Assembly (NCBI RefSeq): GCF_007830295.1
Contig: NZ_VLKC01000002.1
Coordinates: forward strand, 406,940 to 470,939
DNA from: Sporomusa sp. KB1
GTDB taxonomy: Bacteria > Bacillota > Negativicutes > Sporomusales > Sporomusaceae
DNA length: 64,000 nucleotides
Direction: 5' to 3'
Shown here: positions 51,546-60,140 of the stretch, one piece after another
Layout: each line of letters opens with the position of its first letter
How positions within the stretch are numbered: the stretch's first letter is position 1
Program-made: the position numbers and the translations under genes
Notes under the pieces: generated by a model
Databases searched by the model: none
Told to the model about the DNA's origin: nothing
Seen by the model: the letters and a program-made list of their open reading frames with translations, nothing else

Positions 51546-52814
51546 TTACCACACGTTTTTAATTCTTATTTCTATTTGTAGCGGGCCTGCGGTATAGGTG
51601 TCATTTTTGGCAACAGCAGTGAGTTCTATGTTTCCAGACTGGCGCTTAACCTTGCTGACGGTGTTAAATAGCTGTGAACCGCTCATGCTGCCAACTGTAC
51701 CCTGGATGGGGTCAGAAAGAATGCCTTTAGCTACGGCGGCTGTGTTTACTTTTTGCAAGAAAGATATAATCGTCTCTTCTGCCGAATCATCGTTGGTGAT
51801 CGTAACAGTTTCGCTGTAGATAGCTTCTCCCTGGCTATAAACAAGATAGTTGGGAAACAGCTCAAGCTGACCGATGACTGGTTCACCGTAGATGGTGTTA
51901 CCGACAGTCGAAATACGGACAATGACTTCTTGATTGGTTGCGGCGATCAGTTTGGCTGCTTGGTTGAACTCCGAAGTGGCAATCCATAGTATTTCTAGTT
52001 TTTTATCGGTTACATTTAGCTTATCAAGGATATGCTGATTGGTATCATAGATTACACCGCCCAGCTCCTTAGTCGTATCTTCCTGTGACTGGCCGCCATG
52101 CACAATGGCAGTTGAAAGTATTTCACCAGCCCGGAATACTACAGTACCCTGCCTGACAATCTGCAAGCCTTGTTTCAGATTGGAGGTCAATTCATTAAGG
52201 CGGTCAACGTCTGTTTGCAGCGTGGTCTTGGCGGTGTTTAATTCACCGATTTGGCTATTAAGCCCGGCAACCCGTTGATCCAGTTCGTCTTTAATGGCCT
52301 GGAGATTTTTGATGTTATCCTGATAGCTAACTAAATCACTTTGTGCCAAGGCATAGTCTGCCTGCAATGTAGTTAAGGCAGCTGTTGTTCGATCACGTTC
52401 AGCGGTTACTTTTGTGAGTTCGTCCATGATTTGGGCAAGTTGCTCTGTTGTTTGTTTTACTTTGGCACTGATGGCGGCATATTCAGCATTTTTTGCGTCC
52501 AGAGCCGCACGGCTGGCTTCCAGTTCGGTTGTTTTTGAGGTAACTTCTGTAGTTAGGTCTAGGAGTTCGGCTTTGAGTTCTTCCATACCGAAGAGAGCTG
52601 TGCGCACATCCCACGACACGGCGGTCATAATGCCAAGGGTTGTGGCAGAAATCAGGATACCGGTAACAATAGTGACAATGATCGATGTATGTTTTGGTCT
52701 GAGGCCAAACATACTCAGTTTTTTCTTGCCCACCTTGGTGCCCAGTTTGTCGCCAATATAGGCAATGGCTCCACCCATGATAGCAATAATGGTGATTATC
52801 GCCAACCCGTACAT
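51546..52814 (-). CDS. DUF3084-family membrane-anchored coiled-coil protein
   Basis: 422 residues, function unknown. Two N-terminal membrane helices (about 1-20, GLAIITIIAIMGGAIAYIGD, and 46-68, SIIVTIVTGILISATTLGIM) joined by a basic cytoplasmic loop (KVGKKKLSMFGLRPKHT), then a periplasmic coiled coil (about 80-225, rich in ELxxxxxEL and LNSQIGELNTAKTTLQTDVDRL), then a folded C-terminal domain (about 230-422). The family is known from cyanobacteria and Negativicutes, both with outer membranes. It lies 15 bp after the LptF/G-like gene, so it is co-transcribed with LPS transport. GGGAGGGAG precedes the ATG. Confidence 0.82.
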   Translation of the reverse strand: MYGLAIITIIAIMGGAIAYIGDKLGTKVGKKKLSMFGLRPKHTSIIVTIVTGILISATTLGIMTAVSWDVRTALFGMEELKAELLDLTTEVTSKTTELEASRAALDAKNAEYAAISAKVKQTTEQLAQIMDELTKVTAERDRTTAALTTLQADYALAQSDLVSYQDNIKNLQAIKDELDQRVAGLNSQIGELNTAKTTLQTDVDRLNELTSNLKQGLQIVRQGTVVFRAGEILSTAIVHGGQSQEDTTKELGGVIYDTNQHILDKLNVTDKKLEILWIATSEFNQAAKLIAATNQEVIVRISTVGNTIYGEPVIGQLELFPNYLVYSQGEAIYSETVTITNDDSAEETIISFLQKVNTAAVAKGILSDPIQGTVGSMSGSQLFNTVSKVKRQSGNIELTAVAKNDTYTAGPLQIEIRIKNVW

Positions 52815-52829
52815 GGTGCTCCCTCCCTT

Positions 52830-53918
52830 CTACCGCGAGGATTTGGATACTAAATATATACCTGCCAGGATACCAATAATATTAGGCATCCAAGCTGCTA
52901 AAAACGGATCAATGGCTCCACCTTTTCCTAAGGCTGTCGCTATCGTCAAGATGATATAGTATATAAAGATGATGATAATGCTTAGTCCAAGGCCAATGGA
53001 TGAACTGGAGCGAGGCGATGATAACCCGAGCGGCGTGCCAATCATGGCAAAAACAAAGCTGGCAAGCGGAATAGCCAGTCGCTGATATAATTCTACTTCA
53101 TACTCGCTGGTTGCTACATATTCCTGCTTTAATACTGCAATATGCTGCCTGAGTTCTTGTATGGACATATCTTCGGCGTCTTTTTGTTCCCGTGATATAC
53201 TAACTGGATTCTTCTCTATGGGCAATACCTGTTCAGTAAATTTAAGCGTGCGTTCTACCCGCCCCTCAGCCGAAAATTCGGTAATTGTACCCTCAACCAT
53301 CATCCATTGATTATTCTGCCATACAGCTTTTTCCGCGTTCTCTACCCGCACAAGCCGGCTGTCCGCATACTGCTGAACAGCTACCTTATTCATGGTGCTG
53401 GTTTCTTCTATGAAATTTTGTGCATAGGTTATCCGTTCCAACTCACCTTGTTTAATGTCTTTGATAATAATGTGTTCCTGGATTTTGGGACCAGTATTTT
53501 TTTCTACCTCATAGTGCACAATGTTATTATAGGCGGTGTTAGCGGACGGCACCAGGGCTTCATTGAAAACTACGGCTGCAAAGCTAACAAAAAATGCAGC
53601 AATCAACACAGGGACAGCCAACCGGGCAAAGCTCTGACCGCTTGATTTCATGGCTGTTATTTCGCTGGAACTTGATAACCGGCCAAAGGCCAGGAGCGAT
53701 GCCAGCAGCATAGCCATGGGAAAGGTCAGGACTATAATGCTAGGCAGACTGTAGATAAAAAGCTTGACGACAGTTAGCACCTGCGCATTATATTGGGTTA
53801 TATATTTGGTTAACTTAACGAGCACATTGGTACCGATAAAAATACTGGCGAAGGCGGCTACGCCGAAAACAAACGGCCCCAGCATCTCTTTGATGATATA
53901 TTTGTCAAGTATACGCAT
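52830..53918 (-). CDS. LPS export permease, LptF/LptG family (YjgP/YjgQ)
   Basis: 362 residues: three N-terminal membrane helices starting RILDKYIIKEMLGPFVFGVAAFASIFIG, a periplasmic beta-jellyroll (about 125-260) and three C-terminal helices (LYQRLAIPLASFVFAMIGTPLGL … ILAGIYLVSK). It works with the LptB ATPase to extract LPS from the inner membrane and pass it to LptC. E. coli uses two different permeases (LptF and LptG); only one is encoded here, so it may act as a homodimer or have a partner elsewhere. Confidence 0.9.
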   Translation of the reverse strand: MRILDKYIIKEMLGPFVFGVAAFASIFIGTNVLVKLTKYITQYNAQVLTVVKLFIYSLPSIIVLTFPMAMLLASLLAFGRLSSSSEITAMKSSGQSFARLAVPVLIAAFFVSFAAVVFNEALVPSANTAYNNIVHYEVEKNTGPKIQEHIIIKDIKQGELERITYAQNFIEETSTMNKVAVQQYADSRLVRVENAEKAVWQNNQWMMVEGTITEFSAEGRVERTLKFTEQVLPIEKNPVSISREQKDAEDMSIQELRQHIAVLKQEYVATSEYEVELYQRLAIPLASFVFAMIGTPLGLSSPRSSSSIGLGLSIIIIFIYYIILTIATALGKGGAIDPFLAAWMPNIIGILAGIYLVSKSSR

Positions 53919-53950
53919 TAGCTTCTCCTACTTGGTAAGTTAGCGTCGGA

Positions 53951-53985
53951 GTGAGATTGCTGCAGGTACGACGCAGCAATCTCAC
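53951..53985. other. Intercistronic hairpin between lptB and the permease gene
   Basis: GTGAGATTGCTGC pairs perfectly with GCAGCAATCTCAC over 13 bp around a 9-nt loop, followed by TTTTA only on the plus strand. In the direction of the lpt operon it lacks a U-tract, so it may be an mRNA processing or stability element that sets lptB against permease expression, rather than a terminator. Confidence 0.6.
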
Positions 53986-53987
53986 TT

Positions 53988-54707
53988 TTACAGGGTGAAA
54001 TTTTGCCCCAGGTAGTACTTCTTGGCAATTTCGCTGGTGGCAATGGTATCACTATCGCCGGCGATGAGGATTTGGCCTTCGTTTAAGATATAGGCATGGT
54101 CAACAATGGTTAAGGTTTCACGGACGTTATGATCGGTAATGAGTACGCCAATGCCGCGTTTTTTGAGGTAGGCAATGATCTCCTGGATATCCGCAACAGC
54201 AATGGGATCAACACCGGCAAAGGGCTCGTCCAGTAGGATGAATTTGGGGTCGGTCGCCAGTGCCCGGGCAATTTCCACCCGGCGGCGTTCGCCGCCTGAC
54301 AGTTCGGAGCCTTGACGCTGACGAACATGAGTGACGTTGAATTCTTCCAGCAGACTGTTCATTTTGTCCTGGCGTTCGGCTGGAGTAAGCTCTGTTGTTT
54401 CCAGGATGGCCATGAGGTTATCCTCTACTGTCATTTTACGGAAAATCGAGGCTTCCTGGGGCAAATAGCCGATACCGAAACGAGAGCGCTGGTACATAGG
54501 CAGGCTGGTAATATCCTGGTCGTCAATATATATTTTGCCGCTGTTGGGGCGTTCCAAGCCGACAATCATGTAGAAGGTAGTTGTCTTGCCTGCGCCGTTA
54601 GCACCTAACAGGCCGACGATTTGCCCCTGGTTAACACGAAGGCTGACACCGTTGACTACATTGCGGCTTTTATAAGTTTTAATTAAATCGCGGGTTTCAA
54701 TATACAT
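53988..54707 (-). CDS. lptB: LPS export ABC transporter ATP-binding protein
   Basis: 239 residues: Walker [10 protein letters not shown] (about 34-42), Q-loop [19 protein letters not shown], signature [16 protein letters not shown], Walker [14 protein letters not shown] and H-loop [10 protein letters not shown], a typical LptB. It powers LPS extraction with the LptF/G-like permease encoded next. 28 bp after lptA. Operon order lptC-lptA-lptB-permease-DUF3084 parallels other Negativicutes. Confidence 0.95.
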   Translation of the reverse strand: MYIETRDLIKTYKSRNVVNGVSLRVNQGQIVGLLGANGAGKTTTFYMIVGLERPNSGKIYIDDQDITSLPMYQRSRFGIGYLPQEASIFRKMTVEDNLMAILETTELTPAERQDKMNSLLEEFNVTHVRQRQGSELSGGERRRVEIARALATDPKFILLDEPFAGVDPIAVADIQEIIAYLKKRGIGVLITDHNVRETLTIVDHAYILNEGQILIAGDSDTIATSEIAKKYYLGQNFTL

Positions 54708-54735
54708 ATCGGCAACATCCTTGCTCTATTTTAGA

Positions 54736-55470
54736 TTACTTCGGAGTAATAACTAACTTGCTGCGGCCACCTTGGGAGTCCATAGCTTTTTCGTCAAGGC
54801 GTATGGTGAGGGTTTCACCTGTCAGGACATTGCCGTCCTGAACGGCGCGGGCATTGCCGTTTAAAATGACTTTGCTCTGGCCTTTGGGCTCACCGTAATA
54901 GGTGGCCGTATTGGCGGTAGCATCTAACTTTCGGACCAGGCTGACTAAATGGACAAGGCCAGTGCCTATTGCTCTGTTTTCCTGCAGGAAGGCTTCAATT
55001 TTGTCGGCTGTCATGGTGCCGTCCGGCAGCTCGATTTTTCCATTTTGGGGAATTAATGCATATTGCGAATCGGCAGAGTATTCCACTCTGGGACCAGTAA
55101 GGCGGTTTTCACCTTTGGTCAGTACGACATCACCGCTGGCAATAAGATAGGTGTTGCTTTTGTAGGTTTCCACTTCGGCAGCTGTTAGGGTGGCATCCTG
55201 ATTGACAGCTGTGACACCGCCAGTAATCCGCCCTTCTTGGCTATCGGTGTTGTACTGGGCTTTAGCACCTGTGATTACTGCTTCACTTTGGGTTATACGA
55301 ACCGTGCCGGTGGCGTTAATAATGCCTTGTTTGGAATCGTAGTCGATGGTATCAGCAACAAGTTCAACCGGTGTTTTGGCCTCGTGCTGCGCTGCCGCCA
55401 TGGCGAATAGACATGTAGCACTTATGAATAATGCAATAACAAAGCAAACTCGCTTTTCACTTTTCATCAT
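54736..55470 (-). CDS. lptA: Periplasmic LPS-binding protein LptA
   Basis: 244 residues; signal peptide about 1-27 (CFVIALFISATCLFAMAAA), then OstA-type beta-jellyroll repeats (ADTIDYDSKQGIINATGTVRI, AKAQYNTDSQEGRITGGVTAV, NGNARAVQDGNVLTGETLTIRLDE). It bridges the periplasm between LptC and LptD. The start codon overlaps the lptC stop (ATGATGA), so translation is coupled. Slightly longer than the roughly 185 residues of E. coli LptA, with about one extra repeat. Confidence 0.92.
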   Translation of the reverse strand: MMKSEKRVCFVIALFISATCLFAMAAAQHEAKTPVELVADTIDYDSKQGIINATGTVRITQSEAVITGAKAQYNTDSQEGRITGGVTAVNQDATLTAAEVETYKSNTYLIASGDVVLTKGENRLTGPRVEYSADSQYALIPQNGKIELPDGTMTADKIEAFLQENRAIGTGLVHLVSLVRKLDATANTATYYGEPKGQSKVILNGNARAVQDGNVLTGETLTIRLDEKAMDSQGGRSKLVITPK

Positions 55471-56030
55471 TTATTGCCTCCTGTAACGACCTTGGCATTA
55501 CCTTGGACTTTTACTTTTTCCAGGTTGGTATTAGTATCGATTTTGTCGCCGGTAATGATGGTGTCACCCTGGGTCAAGGTGATGCCACCTGTGCCGGAAA
55601 AGGTTTTGGTTTGTTCCTCATAGCGGCCTTGGGGAGCCGTAAATACAGCACCCTCGCTGGAGGTGGCTTTGATATCCCCTTGCAAGGTAATGTCATGAGT
55701 CTTGGTATCAAGAATACCCTCTTGAGCAATAATATCCACTTTACCGCCTTTTTCCTGATAGAATACTCCTTTAAGTTTTTTAAGAAAAACCAATTTGCCA
55801 CTCGCATCAACTTCGATACTTTCAGCGTTTAATTCCCATACCTTTTGGCCATTTTTCTCTTCAACAATGGAAGATCCGGCAAAGGTTAGATTAGACGCCG
55901 GTTGTGGTGTTGTTTGCTCAACGGCTGGAGTATTATCAGGCAGCACCGGTTCTTCCCGGAAAAAATAATAAAGTCCCCCGGTTACGAGCAGTAAGGCACA
56001 GGCAAGACTTACGTATGCCATTTTGTTCAC
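55467..56030 (-). CDS. lptC: LPS export protein LptC
   Basis: 187 residues with one N-terminal membrane anchor (AYVSLACALLLVTGGLYYFF) and a periplasmic jellyroll (VWELNAESIEVDASGKLVFLKKLKG … GDTIITGDKIDTNTNLEKVKVQGNAKVV), the LptC layout. The GTG start at 56030 overlaps the acyltransferase stop (GTGA); an ATG three codons later is the alternative. It links the LptB/permease complex to LptA. Confidence 0.9.
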   Translation of the reverse strand: MNKMAYVSLACALLLVTGGLYYFFREEPVLPDNTPAVEQTTPQPASNLTFAGSSIVEEKNGQKVWELNAESIEVDASGKLVFLKKLKGVFYQEKGGKVDIIAQEGILDTKTHDITLQGDIKATSSEGAVFTAPQGRYEEQTKTFSGTGGITLTQGDTIITGDKIDTNTNLEKVKVQGNAKVVTGGNK

Positions 56031-56911
56031 TGAGACTTCACCTCTGTATTCCAGCGCTTTTTAAACCAGACCCATTCGTCAGGATAGGTCCTGATTGCGG
56101 ACTCAATGATTTTGGTCGTACGTTCTGTCAGATTATATAAATCGGCATCCGGGTTGCCGGTGTCTTCATAGTAAATAGGCGGCTGTAATTGGATACGGTG
56201 TGTGCCATCCGGGTTACGGGTAATAAAGCCCGGCACTACTGGCGAATTAAATTTGCGGGCAAATACGGCCGGTCCCAGGTGGGTTGAAGCTTGCTTGCCA
56301 AAGAATTCAATAAAAATACCGTCACGACCGGCGTCACCATCGGCAAAAAAGGCGAGCATCTTGCCTTTTTTCAGGGCTCTGGCAGCACCAATGATTTCAC
56401 TGGTGCCACTGGCAAAAATCTCAATGCCAAATAACTGTCGGTTTTCGTTCAAAAGACGGGTATGCTGGTTATTGGGCTGGCGTTTGACAATGTCGGCAAC
56501 AGGAAAACCAGCCATAGCCAGTGCTGCGCCAAACCATTCCCAGTTGCCAATATGAGCAGTTAAAAAGACAACTCCTTTTTTCTGGGCCAGCGCGTCGTCA
56601 AGATAGTGGCGGTTCTCAATGGTTACATAGCGTGCCAGTGTTTTCTTGGTCAAAGCAGGCATATAGAGTACCTCTATAAAAGTCTTGGCAAGCTTAATGA
56701 AGGAGCTTCTGATGGTTGCTTCTGCCAGTTCCGGGGTTAGACCAAGACGTTCTTTGATCTGCCTTAAGGCACGGTTGCGCTGTTTGGCGGCAATGCGGTA
56801 ATATAGGCGGCCTAGCAATTTGCCGCAGGACAATAGGACAGAACGTGGCAGCAAGCACACGAAACGGCTAACTAGCTTCCAAGTATAATATTGCCATTCA
56901 TTTGATAACAT
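56027..56911 (-). CDS. Lipid A biosynthesis (lauroyl-type) acyltransferase
   Basis: 294 residues of the LpxL/HtrB family: one N-terminal hydrophobic segment, then FLTAHIGNWEWFGAAL with the H-x4-(D/E)-type catalytic motif (His-Glu), FADGDAGRDGIFIEFFG, and ARKFNSPVVPGFITRNPDGTH. It adds a secondary acyl chain to Kdo-lipid A. The stop overlaps the lptC GTG, so LPS acylation and transport genes are translationally coupled. Which position it acylates cannot be told. Confidence 0.88.
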   Translation of the reverse strand: MLSNEWQYYTWKLVSRFVCLLPRSVLLSCGKLLGRLYYRIAAKQRNRALRQIKERLGLTPELAEATIRSSFIKLAKTFIEVLYMPALTKKTLARYVTIENRHYLDDALAQKKGVVFLTAHIGNWEWFGAALAMAGFPVADIVKRQPNNQHTRLLNENRQLFGIEIFASGTSEIIGAARALKKGKMLAFFADGDAGRDGIFIEFFGKQASTHLGPAVFARKFNSPVVPGFITRNPDGTHRIQLQPPIYYEDTGNPDADLYNLTERTTKIIESAIRTYPDEWVWFKKRWNTEVKSQ

Positions 56912-57000
56912 GTGCTCCGGCTGTTTTTATAAACGCCCATCGGCATTGTTGCTGCTGAACATTTCTAAACATCCTCCACCTCCTGCACTACTTCAATTCA

Positions 57001-57546
57001 TTACTGGGTTATCATAAACCGGTCTGAAACCATATACTCGCTGATAATTTTGTCCCAAACATTTTGGGATTTCAAAATATACTCGATAATGTCACGGACA
57101 GCGCCGTTGCCGCCTTGGCGGGTGGCGATATATTTGGCCACAGCTTTAACCTCTGGCACAGCATTGGCTACCGCGCAAGGCAGCCCGACCTGTACCATGA
57201 CCGACAGGTCGTTAATGTCATCGCCAACATAGGCAATCTGTTCGAGGGGTAAGGAATGTTTTTTCATAAGGCTATGCAAGGCAATAACTTTGTCGGCTGC
57301 ACCCTGGTGGATATCACCAATTTTCAGCTCGGTGGCACGCCGGTGTACGATTTGGCTCTCGCGTCCGGTAATGATAGCGGTCTTGAGACCGGCCTTGTGG
57401 GCCAGCGAAATGCCCATGCCATCCTGGCAGTGGAAGGCTTTTAGCGCTTCACCGTCCTGACCAAAGATAATATGTCCTTCTGTTAACACACCGTCAACGT
57501 CAAAAATGATCAGTTTAATTTGTTTAGCATAAGGGACATTATTCAT
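57001..57546 (-). CDS. kdsC: 3-deoxy-D-manno-octulosonate 8-phosphate phosphatase
   Basis: 181 residues, HAD superfamily C0 type: IIFDVDGVLTEG (about 13-24, DxD nucleophile), ITGRES (motif II), YVGDDINDLSVM (about 107-118, motif IV) with PCAVANAVPEVK. It removes phosphate from Kdo-8-P. One-base TAATG overlap with kdsD. The short C-terminal tail after RDIIEYILKSQ fits the KdsC tetramer lid. Confidence 0.95.
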   Translation of the reverse strand: MNNVPYAKQIKLIIFDVDGVLTEGHIIFGQDGEALKAFHCQDGMGISLAHKAGLKTAIITGRESQIVHRRATELKIGDIHQGAADKVIALHSLMKKHSLPLEQIAYVGDDINDLSVMVQVGLPCAVANAVPEVKAVAKYIATRQGGNGAVRDIIEYILKSQNVWDKIISEYMVSDRFMITQ

Positions 57547-58520
57547 TATACCACTCCTTGACGTAATAAGTCAGTAAGGTGAATAATTCCAATGGCATGA
57601 AATTCACTGTCAACAACTGGCAGCAGTGTGATGGGACGCGGCTGATTTTTTTCCATAATATTGAGCGCCTGTGCAGCTAGCTTTTCTTTTGTAATGGTGC
57701 GTGGTTTTTTCGTCATCAGCCCGGCTACCGATTTATCAAGAAATTCATGGCCTTTTTCCAGGCTGCGGCGAATGTCGCCATCAGTTAATAGCCCTACCAA
57801 CTGCATGGTAGTCAGTGAATCAACCACAAGGACTGCGCCAAGTCCTTTGGCGGTAATGGAAAATAAAGCTTCTTTTACTGTCTTATCTGGTGTTACTATT
57901 GGCAGTTCTTCGCCGCCATGCATAACGTTTTCAACTGTTAGCAGCAATTTGCGCCCCAACGCGCCGCCTGGATGGTATAAGGCAAAATCCTCGGACGTAA
58001 AATTGCGTGCTGATAGCAGTGCAACCGCCAAGGCATCCCCCATCGCCAGTGCTGCTGTAGTACTGGCAGTAGGTGCCAGACCAAGCGGACAGGCTTCCCG
58101 TTCTACAGTTACGTCCAGAAAAATATCGGCATTTTTGGTCAGGGTAGACTCTTCCCGGCCAGTCATAGCAATGATGGGCGTGCCAATCCGTTTTAGCGTT
58201 GGCAGCAGGCCAATCACTTCGTTGGTTTCACCGCTATTTGAAATAGCGATAACAATATCATTGGCTGTTACCATGCCTAAGTCACCATGAATGCCTTCGG
58301 CCGGATGAAGAAAAAAGGCCGGCGTACCGGTGCTGGCCAAGGTTGCGGCTATCTTTTTACCAATAATGCCTGATTTGCCCATACCTGTAACTATCACCCG
58401 GTCATGACAGTTCAAAATCATGTTCATCGCGGCAGCAAATTGGTCGTTGATCCTGGGAATTAATGCGCGGATGGCCTCCGCCTCAAGTTCTAAGCAAGCG
58501 CGCGCATGTTCAATTGGCAT
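57546..58520 (-). CDS. kdsD: Arabinose-5-phosphate isomerase
   Basis: 324 residues: SIS domain (about 30-170: VIVTGMGKSGIIGKKIAATLASTGTPAFFLHPAEGIHGDLGM) followed by two CBS domains (about 205-324). It converts ribulose-5-phosphate to arabinose-5-phosphate, the first step of Kdo synthesis. AAGGAGGAA precedes the ATG. Gene order kdsB-kdsA-kdsD-kdsC gives a complete Kdo route in one unit. Confidence 0.95.
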   Translation of the reverse strand: MPIEHARACLELEAEAIRALIPRINDQFAAAMNMILNCHDRVIVTGMGKSGIIGKKIAATLASTGTPAFFLHPAEGIHGDLGMVTANDIVIAISNSGETNEVIGLLPTLKRIGTPIIAMTGREESTLTKNADIFLDVTVEREACPLGLAPTASTTAALAMGDALAVALLSARNFTSEDFALYHPGGALGRKLLLTVENVMHGGEELPIVTPDKTVKEALFSITAKGLGAVLVVDSLTTMQLVGLLTDGDIRRSLEKGHEFLDKSVAGLMTKKPRTITKEKLAAQALNIMEKNQPRPITLLPVVDSEFHAIGIIHLTDLLRQGVV

Positions 58521-58538
58521 GAGACTATTCCTCCTTGG

Positions 58539-59363
58539 TTACTTGTGTTTCCGCACAATATTATCAATGGCTAGCACATCTTGCAGTAAAGCCTCCACTT
58601 GGTCAATGTAGAGCATGTTGGGACCGTCTGATTTGGCTTCAGGCGGGTTATCATGTACTTCCATAAATAGTACATCAATGCCTGTCGCGACAGCAGCGCG
58701 GGTCAGGTAAGGCACAAATTCGCGCTGGCCGCTGGAGGTTGTTCCCGCACCGCCGGGAAGCTGCACACTGTGGGTGGCGTCAAATACTACCGGATAACCG
58801 AGTGAACGCATAATGGGCAAAGCGCGAAAGTCGGCTACCAGGTTGTTGTAGCCAAAGGTTGCGCCGCGTTCGGTCAATAGGATATTTTTGTTTCCGGCTT
58901 CTTCCATTTTGGCAATAACATTCTTCATATCCAGTGGAGCCAGAAACTGGCCTTTTTTTACATTGATAACCTTGCCGCTGCGGGCGGCCTCATATACCAA
59001 ATCAGTCTGACGGCAGAGAAAGGCGGGAATCTGAAGGATATCGAGCACCTCAGCGGCTGCTTCAATCTGGGTAATGCAATGAATATCACTCACTACAGGT
59101 ACGTCTAACTCTTTTTTTATATGAGCCAGGATCTGCAGTCCTTCTTTCAAACCAGGGCCGCGGAAGGAGTTATAGGAAGAACGGTTGGCCTTATCATAAG
59201 AAGCTTTAAAGATATAGGGAATGTGCAAGCGGTCAGCAATTGCTTTGATTGCCCGGCCGATAGCTAAGGTACGTTCGGCATCTTCAATAACACAGGGCCC
59301 GGCAATCAGGGCAATAGGGTTTTTCGCACCAACGGTGATGTTTTTAATCTGTACTGTGTTCAT
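58539..59363 (-). CDS. kdsA: 3-deoxy-8-phosphooctulonate synthase
   Basis: 274 residues: LIAGPCVIEDAERTL, FKASYDKANRSSYNSFRGPG, VSDIHCITQIEAAAEVLDILQIPAFLCRQTDL, VFDATHSVQLPGG and FMEVHDNPPEAKSDGPNML. It condenses PEP and arabinose-5-phosphate to Kdo-8-P. Cys in IAGPCVIED is the position that separates metal-dependent from metal-independent forms; a Cys there suggests the metal-dependent type. ATGA overlap with kdsB. Confidence 0.96.
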   Translation of the reverse strand: MNTVQIKNITVGAKNPIALIAGPCVIEDAERTLAIGRAIKAIADRLHIPYIFKASYDKANRSSYNSFRGPGLKEGLQILAHIKKELDVPVVSDIHCITQIEAAAEVLDILQIPAFLCRQTDLVYEAARSGKVINVKKGQFLAPLDMKNVIAKMEEAGNKNILLTERGATFGYNNLVADFRALPIMRSLGYPVVFDATHSVQLPGGAGTTSSGQREFVPYLTRAAVATGIDVLFMEVHDNPPEAKSDGPNMLYIDQVEALLQDVLAIDNIVRKHK

Positions 59364-60106
59364 AGATTACGCCTCCTAAAATATTCGTTCACTTTTTCTA
59401 AGTCTTCCGGGGTATCTACGCCGATAGATTTAAAGTCGGTTTTAAGTACTTTAATCTTATAGCCGTGTTCCAGCGCCCGTAACTGTTCCAGGGATTCCAT
59501 CTGTTCGAGCGGAGTCGGGGTCAGGGCGGCATAGGTAAGCAGAAATTCACGGCGATAGGCGTAGATGCCAATATGCTTGTACACCGCCGGCAGCAAACCA
59601 CCGGGCAGTTTATTGCTGCGAGGATAAGGAATGAGTGAACGGGAAAAATACAAGGCATAGCCAGTAAGACTTGCCACTACTTTGACTGCACTGGGCAGAT
59701 TATACTCGCTTTTATCCATTTCAGTCATTAGGGTGGCCATGTTTAATTCAGGATCCTTATCAAAAGCACCTGACAGCAAATCAATAACTTCAGGTGCAAT
59801 GAGCGGTTCGTCTCCCTGGACGTTGATAATAATATCAGCTTCCGGGTGCTCTTTGGCCACCTCAGCCAAACGATCAGTACCTGTAGGGTGGTCAGGTGAA
59901 GTCATCATTACTTGGCCGCCAAAGTCCTGAACTGTCTGGTACACTAGCTCATGGTCGGTGGCTATTAGCACGGCTGTTGGCCGTTTGGCTTTTTTTGCCT
60001 GCTCATAGACCCGCTGAATCATGGGTTTGCCGGCAATCAGGGCTAGCGGCTTGCCTGGCAGGCGGGTGGATGAATACCTGGCGGGAATTACACAAAGTAT
60101 GTTCAT
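59360..60106 (-). CDS. kdsB: 3-deoxy-manno-octulosonate cytidylyltransferase
   Basis: 248 residues: VIPARYSSTRLPGKPLA (about 5-21, CTP-binding), VMMTSPDHPTGTDRLAEV, INVQGDEPLIAPEVI, and KHIGIYAYRREFLL with TPLEQMESLEQLRALEHG. It makes CMP-Kdo for WaaA. GGAGGC precedes the ATG; it lies 35 bp after lpxK and its stop overlaps the kdsA start. Confidence 0.96.
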   Translation of the reverse strand: MNILCVIPARYSSTRLPGKPLALIAGKPMIQRVYEQAKKAKRPTAVLIATDHELVYQTVQDFGGQVMMTSPDHPTGTDRLAEVAKEHPEADIIINVQGDEPLIAPEVIDLLSGAFDKDPELNMATLMTEMDKSEYNLPSAVKVVASLTGYALYFSRSLIPYPRSNKLPGGLLPAVYKHIGIYAYRREFLLTYAALTPTPLEQMESLEQLRALEHGYKIKVLKTDFKSIGVDTPEDLEKVNEYFRRRNL

Positions 60107-60140
60107 GGTTTTTTGCCTCCAAAGCGGAACTGTGGCGTTC

